From: CAYMJM01 sp964391325
GTDB lineage: Bacteria; Patescibacteriota; Dojkabacteria; B142; JAFGMG01
Length of the DNA: 64,000 nt
Direction of reading: 5' to 3'
Assembly: GCA_964391325.1 (NCBI GenBank)
Contig: CAYMJM010000001.1
Location: forward strand, 23,006 to 87,005
This document shows, one piece after another, positions 8,820-15,008 of this stretch; positions within the stretch are counted from its first letter, which is position 1, and each line of letters starts with the position of its first letter. Both the position numbers and the translations under genes were made by a program. Under the pieces are notes generated by a model. That model saw nothing but the letters and a program-made list of their open reading frames with translations. It did no database searches and was not told the origin of the DNA.

Positions 8820-9002
8820 TTATTCACTTTCCTTAAATTTATTTATTAGTTTCTCCACAGCCGCTCTTTTCGAATCTGTTGTAGTTGGAGGCACTGTTTC
8901 TGTCTCGCTGGTGCTTGCTGCCTCTTCAGGTAAATCATTTGGTGAATTATCTATAGGGTCTCCTGCTGCAGGAGGTGGTACCTCAGGTGAAGGTATATTC
9001 AT
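8820..9002 (-). CDS. Small disordered acidic protein
   Basis: The family is not recognised. The 60 residues are rich in Pro, Glu, Ser and Thr, ending in a short charged helix (KRAAVEKLINKFKESE). The terminator at 8773-8799 is correctly placed for it. An overlapping plus-strand frame (8671-9015) is less likely because its first half is out-of-frame in the 8532 gene. Confidence 0.45.
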   Translation of the reverse strand: MNIPSPEVPPPAAGDPIDNSPNDLPEEAASTSETETVPPTTTDSKRAAVEKLINKFKESE

Positions 9003-9107
9003 CCTAATTTTTTAATATATAATGATTACAACATACCATACTAATTTATTAAATAAAAGACTCTTTACATATATATTAATGTGAATTAGGAATTAGCGAG
9101 AAGTGTC

Positions 9108-9208
9108 GTTCTCGATACGCCAGCCTTCGGCTGGCTACTCGAACTGACAGGGTTAATATGTTAGCTCACACTGTCACTTCGAGCCTTGAGCGAAGGTAAG
9201 GGGTCGAG
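9108..9208. repeat. Dispersed palindromic repeat, copy 1
   Basis: The arms CTCGAACTGACAG (9138-9150) and CTGTCACTTCGAG (9171-9183) are complementary at 12 of 13 positions around a 20-base loop. A GCCAGCC/GGCTGGC hairpin at 9119-9135 lies to the left. Copy 2, at 35508-35625, has the same core and the same loop length. It lies in the 323-bp gap between the small gene at 8820 and tRNA-Phe; apart from this repeat and the tRNA promoter I see nothing else in that gap. Confidence 0.75.
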
Positions 9209-9254
9209 ATGATCTTGTTGAAAGGTAGACACGAATATTCGAATTAATTAATTA

Positions 9255-9283
9255 TTGCCGACTCTTTATCAATGAGATATAAT
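9255..9283 (+). promoter_or_regulatory. Promoter of the tRNA-Phe/tRNA-Val unit
   Basis: TTGCCG at 9255-9260, a 17-base spacer and a perfect TATAAT at 9278-9283 lie 43 bases before tRNA-Phe. Confidence 0.75.
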
Positions 9284-9325
9284 CAAACTGCGTATTTAAA
9301 CAGAGTAATTAGGTATTGATACATA

Positions 9326-9401
9326 GCCGAGGTAGCTCAGTTGGTAGAGCACGCGACTGAAAATCGCGGTGTCGCCGGTTCAATCCCGGCCCTCGGCACC
9401 A
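9326..9401 (+). tRNA. tRNA-Phe (GAA)
   Basis: A 76-nt cloverleaf: acceptor GCCGAGG/CCTCGGC, anticodon loop CTGAAAA with GAA, T-loop GGTTCAATCC, discriminator A and encoded CCA. Confidence 0.97.
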
Positions 9402-9453
9402 GGTTAATATGATTAGTACGCATAAATTGTTGAATGACATTCAATAAGAATGT

Positions 9454-9530
9454 GGGCGCCTAGCTCAACTGGCTAGAGCAATTCGTTTACACCGAATAGG
9501 TTGAGGGTTCGAGTCCCCCGGCGCCCACCA
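9454..9530 (+). tRNA. tRNA-Val (TAC)
   Basis: A 77-nt cloverleaf: acceptor GGGCGCC/GGCGCCC, anticodon loop TTTACAC with TAC, T-loop GGTTCGAGTCC, encoded CCA. It follows tRNA-Phe by 52 bases and is probably co-transcribed. Confidence 0.97.
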
Positions 9531-9540
9531 ATTTTTAATA

Positions 9541-10017
9541 GTGCCTTCATGTCAAAAATTAATAATGAACCTTGTTGTTGCTGTCCATAAGCTTTTTAAG
9601 CTTGGCTTTGGTTTATTTATTAATTTTGCAGATGTGATTACTCCTGAATCTCAAATCCAATCTGATATACCGCCAGATAGACAGAATCAAGCAACAGTCA
9701 TGCTTACGAACCTTGGCCTAACTTTGGTAATGAACAAAGGTGGATGTTTTATGAATCCGGATTTATTAGAGATGGATATCAAATAAGGGCTTTGTTCGTA
9801 CAAGCTCGTAGGTACTATTTATGGTGTTGACGCGGAAGAACTTTATTTTGAAATATCTGCTCAGGACCGAGATTTATGCCTCCCTGCTCCTTGGAGAGTA
9901 CAAACTGAATTGTGGGTCCAGACATTTAACAAGCTGCTGAGAGGCGATGTGGATTTACTAGGGGCCTATTCTGTGTTACAGGAAAATTATATTTGCAATT
10001 TGCGTAATTGCATTTAG
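9541..10017 (+). pseudogene. Unknown gene interrupted by an in-frame TAA
   Basis: The frame runs from a GTG at 9541 (or ATG at 9565) to TAA at 9784-9786. The same frame then stays open for another 76 codons (GLCSYKLVGTIYGVDAEEL...) to TAG at 10015. The downstream half has normal protein-like composition and a helical C-terminal part, which suggests one gene of about 158 codons broken by a nonsense change. Two separate short genes are possible, but I see no convincing start after the TAA. The family is not recognised. It is squeezed between tRNA-Val and the tRNA-Gly locus. Confidence 0.5.
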
Positions 10018-10037
10018 TTTATGATAAAATATGCTAT

Positions 10038-10147
10038 GCGGCAGTAGTTCAGTCCCGACATGAACCGCAAGGGTTTCATGTCGTGGATCCTCGATTTAGT
10101 GATTCGCCTTCGGCGAAAGCTAAATCGGGATTGGCTAGAACGTTTCC
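10038..10147 (+). pseudogene. Truncated tRNA-Gly copy split by a 78-bp insert
   Basis: Bases 10038-10052 and 10131-10147 together reproduce exactly the first 32 bases of the intact tRNA-Gly at 10171. The copy is interrupted in the D arm at 10053-10130 and ends before the anticodon. The remaining tRNA is missing; 23 unrelated bases follow before the intact gene. A -10-like stretch (TATGATAAAAT at 10020-10030) stands just upstream of the broken copy, so it may be transcribed ahead of the real tRNA. Confidence 0.85.
10053..10130. mobile_element. 78-bp palindromic insert (REP/MITE-like)
   Basis: The ends are inverted (TCCCGA...TCGGGA). Inside are two hairpins: CGACATGAA/TTCATGTCG around GCAA, and CGATTTAG/CTAAATCG enclosing TTCGCC/GGCGAA. 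Together they can fold as a three-way junction. The insert carries no gene and shows no clear target-site duplication. It sits exactly inside a duplicated tRNA-Gly segment, which shows it was inserted. Confidence 0.75.
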
Positions 10148-10170
10148 GTATCTATTGATAAACGAATATT

Positions 10171-10247
10171 GCGGCAGTAGTTCAGTTGGCTAGAACGTTT
10201 CCTTGCCAAGGAAAAGGTCGCCGGTTCGACCCCGGTCTGCCGCTCCA
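10171..10247 (+). tRNA. tRNA-Gly (GCC)
   Basis: A 77-nt cloverleaf: acceptor GCGGCAG/CTGCCGC, anticodon stem CCTT/AAGG with GCC, T-loop GGTTCGACCCC, discriminator T and encoded CCA. The 3' UCCA matches the TGGA of the glyS T-box at 38231-38250. Confidence 0.97.
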
Positions 10248-10352
10248 GAAATATCTTTAAGTCTAGCAAGCACATCCAAAGTACTAGCTACCGTCCACTC
10301 GAACCGGAATGTATATTCGAGTATAATGCCTTGTATTTATTAAGGTATCTTT

Positions 10353-10670
10353 ATGATCCATATGAGCAAAAATGACGATGCCAAAGGCTGGTATCTAGGG
10401 CCGTGGAACTCAAATATTGAGATCCCAATCGGATTTGCCAATAGGGGGATAAGGGAAGAACATGTTCATCGAAGGATGAATGAGATATATTTAATTGCTA
10501 GAGGAACTAGCACGCTTGTAATTGATAATAAACAAATAGCACTTAAAGAAGGTGACATTATTGTGGTAGAACCAAATGAAATACATATGTTTAAAGACAG
10601 TTCCGAAGATTACCTGCATTTTGTAATTCATACCCCTTTCTCAAAAGACGACAAAGAGCTTATTACATAA
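10353..10670 (+). CDS. Small cupin-domain protein
   Basis: The single-domain cupin has 105 residues. Motif 1 is seen as EEHVHRRMNEIYLIARG with two His and a Glu as metal ligands. Motif 2 is seen as EGDIIVVEPNEIHMF with the last His ligand. Such proteins bind a metal and act as sugar or metabolite isomerases, dioxygenases or ligand sensors; which one is not clear. An ATG at 10362 is an alternative start. The gene is 18 bases before the DinB-fold gene, so the two may be co-transcribed. Confidence 0.8.
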   Translation: MIHMSKNDDAKGWYLGPWNSNIEIPIGFANRGIREEHVHRRMNEIYLIARGTSTLVIDNKQIALKEGDIIVVEPNEIHMFKDSSEDYLHFVIHTPFSKDDKELIT

Positions 10671-10688
10671 AATCTTATAGCTCAAAAA

Positions 10689-11183
10689 ATGATAATTTCA
10701 AACCGTGATGCGCAGCGCTTTTTTAACGAATTTATGCGAAATCGCCAGATAAATATAGACTTTTATGAAAGGGTGCCCGAGGAAAAGTCCGATTTTAGAC
10801 TAGTTGATACAAACGAACGAAAATCAGATTCAATAAGAGAGAGCCTTGCACACCAGATTAATGTTCAAAGGACATATATAAAGGCTGTAGAGACAGGGAA
10901 TTTGAAGTTTGGCCCTTACTATTATAAAGATTTAAGCCTGAAGACGAAAAAAGATTTATTGTTGGAGGCATTAGATGCAGATTTAAGGTTGGAAGAATTA
11001 TTGTCTCACGAGATCAATTGCAGAAAACTAATTACTGTACCTTGGGACTCAAAAAAAGTAAATTCTATTGTTATGCTATGGTCATTAAATTCTCATGAAA
11101 TACTACATACAGGGTGGAATTTGGCATTGATGGATGCTCTAGGCATTGACCGCTATGACTCATTAAAGCAAATGTGGGGGTAG
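10689..11183 (+). CDS. DinB/YfiT-fold protein
   Basis: The 164-residue helical protein has DinB-superfamily features. An early AHQINVQRTYIKAV helix supplies one His, and the late HEILHTGWNLALMDALGI helix supplies two more, forming the usual three-His metal site of a four-helix bundle. Members include thiol-dependent S-transferases for low-molecular-weight thiols and proteins of unknown use. The gene follows the cupin gene closely. Confidence 0.75.
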   Translation: MIISNRDAQRFFNEFMRNRQINIDFYERVPEEKSDFRLVDTNERKSDSIRESLAHQINVQRTYIKAVETGNLKFGPYYYKDLSLKTKKDLLLEALDADLRLEELLSHEINCRKLITVPWDSKKVNSIVMLWSLNSHEILHTGWNLALMDALGIDRYDSLKQMWG

Positions 11184-11299
11184 TCTTCCCCTTACTAGAT
11201 GCTTATAAAAAGCTTTGCTTGTTGATATAATGAAGGTACTATGAGAATAAGATCAGCAGTATTGAAGATTATCCTAAGATACTTGAGGCAAGAGGGTCT

Positions 11300-11800
11300 G
11301 TGCTTAATTCGAAACTAAGTAACTCTTCTCTAACAAAGCTCAGTCGAAGCGGATTCTTAATTGGCGATTATAACGCGGATGAATTCAGAAAGGACCTAGC
11401 AGAGATATTTTTAGTTGCAGTTGAAAATAAAGATATAGCTGGATATATAGTGCTTTCAAAACGGAAAGAGTATATAAATAATAAGTACAAGGTCTGGAGC
11501 TTTGATAGTGCAAAATCTCTATATTACTCTGAACAGGGCATAGAGTTGAAAACGATAATAGTACGAGATAAATTCAGAAGAACAGGCCTGGCTAAGAAAT
11601 TATTGACTAGAGCTTTGAGGATCTCAGACCAAAAATTTCAAGCGATGTTTAGCGTTATCAGTTTGGCACCAGTACCCAATTATGCTTCATTAAACTTCCA
11701 TCTTAAGAACGGTTTTAAGGTAGTTTCTATATCACAGCCAAGAGAACTATTTGGTATTACAAATTATCAGAGCATGTTACTTATGAAAAACCTTGGCTAG
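11300..11800 (+). CDS. GNAT N-acetyltransferase, frameshifted near its N-terminus
   Basis: The acetyl-CoA-binding core is visible as IIVRDKFRRTGLAKKLLTRAL, followed by ASLNFHLKNGF, typical of GNAT enzymes. The GTG at 11300 is the only start in this frame, yet the frame stays open upstream to 11234. An ATG at 11241 in another frame reads MRIRSA, and the GNAT frame then continues SIEDYPKILEARG. Joined by restoring one base near 11258, these give a normal GNAT N-terminus. So the gene has probably lost one nucleotide, or the assembly has an error. The substrate is unknown. Confidence 0.75.
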   Translation: MLNSKLSNSSLTKLSRSGFLIGDYNADEFRKDLAEIFLVAVENKDIAGYIVLSKRKEYINNKYKVWSFDSAKSLYYSEQGIELKTIIVRDKFRRTGLAKKLLTRALRISDQKFQAMFSVISLAPVPNYASLNFHLKNGFKVVSISQPRELFGITNYQSMLLMKNLG

Positions 11801-11935
11801 CAATTAGTATTAATAACGAAGATTTAGTACACCACCATGTCGCCATCTACCAGCATTTGTGATAGTATCATATTTAAGTAGCAGTATGTAGAGTATGCCG
11901 AAAAACATATTAAACTTTTTAATGAAGAGGCTTAG

Positions 11936-12865
11936 ATGGTAAAAATAGTAGGTATTGATCCAATTGTACTTTTCCCAGAGCATGTTAAAAAGCTAGAGAG
12001 CCTTGGAGAACTAACTCTTTGCGATACTGTCCCTAATGATGACGTGGAAATTATTGATCGTGTAGGAGATGCAGAAATCATCTTAGGTTTCTGGACTGCT
12101 TTGTCAAAGAGTGTCATACAGAATTTCAGTAATGTGAAAATGATCTGTAGTGCAGCTGCAGGTTATGACTGGATAGATGTTAAAGCAGCTATAGAAAAAG
12201 AAATCACTGTTACTCACTGCCCAGGGCACAATGCTCAAGCAGTAGCAGAACATACAGTCGGATTGTTACTCGCGGCTATGCGTCTCACCAGAAAAGCAAG
12301 CTGTGAAGTCAGAAAAGGGGAATTTTTGCCAGAGTCATATGTGGGCAAAGAACTGAAAGGGAAAACGGTTGGCATCATAGGATATGGCTCTATTGGCAAG
12401 AAAGTCGCTGAGATTTTGCAGAGAGGTTTTGGGGCCAAAATAGTATATGTTAATTCTCGAAGCTCCCGCGAAGATTTAGAGCGTTTACTAATAGTCAGTG
12501 ACTTTATCTCCATCAACGCGCCCTTAAGTGATAAAACTAGAAATCTTATTAGTAATAGAGAATTTGATTTAATGAAAGATGATGTAGTTATTGTAAATAC
12601 TGGAAGAGGTGCAATTATAGATGAGATAGCACTATTGCAAAATCTAGAAAATGGCAAAGTCTTTGCAGCAGGTCTTGACACTCTAGCCAAAGAGCCTTTC
12701 CAAGATTCAAACCCTCTCCTGTCCTATCCAAATGTTATAATCACCCCACATATTGGTTGGAATACCAGAGAGTCGGAGTATAGGCTTTCTGCTCAGGTAG
12801 TAGAAATTATTACTGCTTTTGTCCAGGGAAATCCAATTTATATTATTCCAGAACAAAGGAGATAG
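11936..12865 (+). CDS. D-isomer-specific 2-hydroxyacid dehydrogenase
   Basis: NAD-dependent oxidation of a D-2-hydroxyacid or reduction of a 2-oxo acid. The 309 residues show the Rossmann motif GIIGYGSIGKKVAE, then the catalytic set: Arg in VNTGRGAII, Glu in AKEPF and His in TPHIGWN. The length is that of single-substrate enzymes; the regulatory ACT domain of many SerA proteins is absent. A GAGG ribosome site precedes the ATG. It ends 3 bases before the aminotransferase gene, so the pair can interconvert a 2-hydroxyacid, its 2-oxo acid and an amino acid. The substrate is not determined. Confidence 0.88.
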   Translation: MVKIVGIDPIVLFPEHVKKLESLGELTLCDTVPNDDVEIIDRVGDAEIILGFWTALSKSVIQNFSNVKMICSAAAGYDWIDVKAAIEKEITVTHCPGHNAQAVAEHTVGLLLAAMRLTRKASCEVRKGEFLPESYVGKELKGKTVGIIGYGSIGKKVAEILQRGFGAKIVYVNSRSSREDLERLLIVSDFISINAPLSDKTRNLISNREFDLMKDDVVIVNTGRGAIIDEIALLQNLENGKVFAAGLDTLAKEPFQDSNPLLSYPNVIITPHIGWNTRESEYRLSAQVVEIITAFVQGNPIYIIPEQRR

Positions 12866-12868
12866 CAC

Positions 12869-13867
12869 ATGGACCAAGAACCAATAAATCTTCAATATAC
12901 GACAATAAAAGATCCATTGCCGGATTTTATTTATGATGGATTGGCTCCCTACTCGAAAGTAGCCAATGCTTATAAGCCACAACCAATTGAACTAGTCGAG
13001 AAATTAGCAAAAAAGCATAATTTGCCAAAAGAAATGATTTATTTGACTGCAGGTATAGACGAGGCGATACAAATGTTTGCTAAAGCTTATGGGCAGAGCG
13101 CCTATGTGTTTACACCTACGTATGTTGTTTATGCTGATGTAGAAGAGTTTGGTGGTAAGTTGACGCAAATCCCTTCTGTACGGGGTGCAGGATATATTAT
13201 TGAAACTGAGGCTATCCAAGATGCTACGCTTATATATCTTGCAAATCCGAATAACCCATCTGGAATTACAAGTAGAGAAAATGTGTTAAAGCTGATCAGG
13301 AACAATCCTCACGCTAAGGTAGCAATTGATGAAGCTTATGGTGAATTTGCTGACCTTTCAGTTATAAATGAGGTAGAAAAATTTTCTCATATGGCTGTCT
13401 TTCGTAGTTTTTCAAAGGCTTATTCTATGGCTGGTAATCGTATAGGCTATATTGTTGCACATCCTGAGGTAATAGAGGTTGTTAAGAATAAAAGTCAATG
13501 GTCTAATGCTTCCTATCTTTCGGTAGGAGCGGCGATAATCGCACTAGATCACGAGAATTATTTTTCAAACATACGAGCAGACATTAATCAAAGGTGCAAA
13601 GAATTTGTATCGTTCCTTAAAGGGGCCGGGTTCTCTGTTTTCCCTTCAAGAATAAACGCAGTGCTTATTAAGTTTCAATCAGAAGCTGAAGCAACCACTT
13701 TCGTTAGTTATTTAAGCGAGAATAACTTTATAGTCAGCCACGGCAATGGCAATAGTAATATCGGTCTTGATAGCTCTTTCGTCAGAATAGCTATTGGAAA
13801 CGAAGGTCAAATGGGGAGATTAAAAGATATAATTTCCAAATACCGAAATAAGTTAGCCCACCAATAA
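12869..13867 (+). CDS. HisC-like class I/II aminotransferase
   Basis: PLP-dependent aminotransferase of the histidinol-phosphate aminotransferase type, 332 residues. The PLP lysine is in RSFSKAYSMAGNRIGY, the aspartate that contacts the pyridine is in AIDEAYGEF, and NPNNPSG is the substrate and cofactor loop. No other histidine gene is near. Pairing with the dehydrogenase just upstream points to amino acid formation from, or breakdown to, a 2-hydroxyacid. HisC relatives also act on aromatic, serine-phosphate-type and specialised substrates. Confidence 0.85.
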   Translation: MDQEPINLQYTTIKDPLPDFIYDGLAPYSKVANAYKPQPIELVEKLAKKHNLPKEMIYLTAGIDEAIQMFAKAYGQSAYVFTPTYVVYADVEEFGGKLTQIPSVRGAGYIIETEAIQDATLIYLANPNNPSGITSRENVLKLIRNNPHAKVAIDEAYGEFADLSVINEVEKFSHMAVFRSFSKAYSMAGNRIGYIVAHPEVIEVVKNKSQWSNASYLSVGAAIIALDHENYFSNIRADINQRCKEFVSFLKGAGFSVFPSRINAVLIKFQSEAEATTFVSYLSENNFIVSHGNGNSNIGLDSSFVRIAIGNEGQMGRLKDIISKYRNKLAHQ

Positions 13868-13984
13868 AAATATTAGACTATATTCTTCCGTTTAACATCT
13901 GCGATTTTAACAGACCAATAATTTTATTACGCGGACATTTACCCCCTCTTTGCTAATTTATATAACTATGATACAATCCTCAGC

Positions 13985-14949
13985 ATGTTTGATTGCCCAC
14001 CGGAAACAACACCCGAAGCGTTGCCTGTTGCTCGCTTACACCATTTTACTAAGTGGCTAGAACTAATGGATTTAGCCCATTAAATAGACGCTAATTCATT
14101 AGGGGAATTCCCTCAAAGTGGAATAGTGCTATCTGAAGAAAACTATAGAGCTCTTCGGGATCAGTATATTATACACTCCAATCAAGAGCGTTTAATTTCT
14201 GCAAGTAGGGCTATTAGGGTGAACCGTGTTTTCGAGGGTGTAGAGCAAGAGGATTTCATATTAAAACCAAGCATTCAGGACTTATTTACAGCTTATTATT
14301 CTGTTTCCAGGTACGGAATAGACATAGGGGCAGTCCTTTCATTTAGAAGTAAGTTGAGTTTTGATTCAGAGATGAGTAGTCTACAAGATGAGCTAGATAG
14401 CTTTATTGTCCCTTATTTAGATGTTTTGAGGGGGAAATACTTGATGACTTCCAAGTAACTAGGAGTATTGTTATACAGTCACCTTTCCTCGGTAAGAATT
14501 ATTATGGAGACCTATATGGCAGTGAAAGCTTATTTGAAAGAGATCTGCATCCAAGTTGTTTATTTGCATTTAAAGCAATATCTAAATGGTGTAAACTCCC
14601 AGGAGAAACACAAATATCACTAAATACCGTGGGAAAAGATGACTTCTGTAGGACACGTGCTGTGGGGGAGCATTGCTCACCTAACTTGTTAAGAATTCCT
14701 GATGATATCACCTGCTCTCCGCAGCTAACAACCCTACTTTCCAATCTGAGTTGTGGACGGGACTATCTCGAACGTGTATCTTTTTCAGAGTGGTTGGGAG
14801 CAAATTCTTATGCAGAATATTTACAGCAGTGTAATGTGTGTACTAATGCTACTTCGGCTTTGACTTTACCTGTGGGAATATATCGAGATTATCTGCTAGA
14901 AAAGTTTGAACAGACTGTAAATGAACAACAACAAGATTATGCATCATAG
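13985..14949 (+). pseudogene. Unknown gene broken by a nonsense codon and a frameshift
   Basis: An ATG at 13985 reads 33 codons (MFDCPPETTPEALPVARLHHF...) to TAA. The same frame continues (IDANSLGEFPQSG...) to 14458. At a run of five G (14430-14434) the reading can move to the frame that stays open to 14949, giving ...DVLRGEILDDFQVTRSIVI.... One lost G explains the shift. The result would be a protein of about 320 residues with several cysteines in the C-terminal part. The family is not recognised. A -10-like TATGATACAAT lies just before the ATG. It is a decaying gene or carries assembly errors. Confidence 0.65.
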
Positions 14950-15008
14950 CTGTCTTCAAGTATAAAAAAGCTTACTTAGAAAAGCGAGTCTCATTCTTAA
15001 CTAAACAG

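Noticed and set aside
8671..9015. Plus-strand frame of 114 codons across the two small genes
   Set aside because: Its first part is out-of-frame inside the 8532 gene, and the terminator at 8773-8799 lies inside it. The minus-strand gene at 8820 is a better reading of the second half.
9784..9786. Reassigned stop codon (recoding) in the interrupted genes
   Set aside because: TAA and TGA end many well-defined genes in the window, for example TGA in the ATGA overlap at 60761-60764 and TAA in hrcA and dnaK, so a changed code is not supported.
10053..10130. A self-splicing or tRNA intron in tRNA-Gly
   Set aside because: The copy lacks the 3' half of the tRNA, and the insert has REP-like hairpins and no intron features at 78 bases; it is better seen as an insertion in a broken copy.
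14502..14744. Minus-strand open frame of 80 codons
   Set aside because: It lies opposite the reconstructed plus-strand gene and has no ribosome site or recognisable features.
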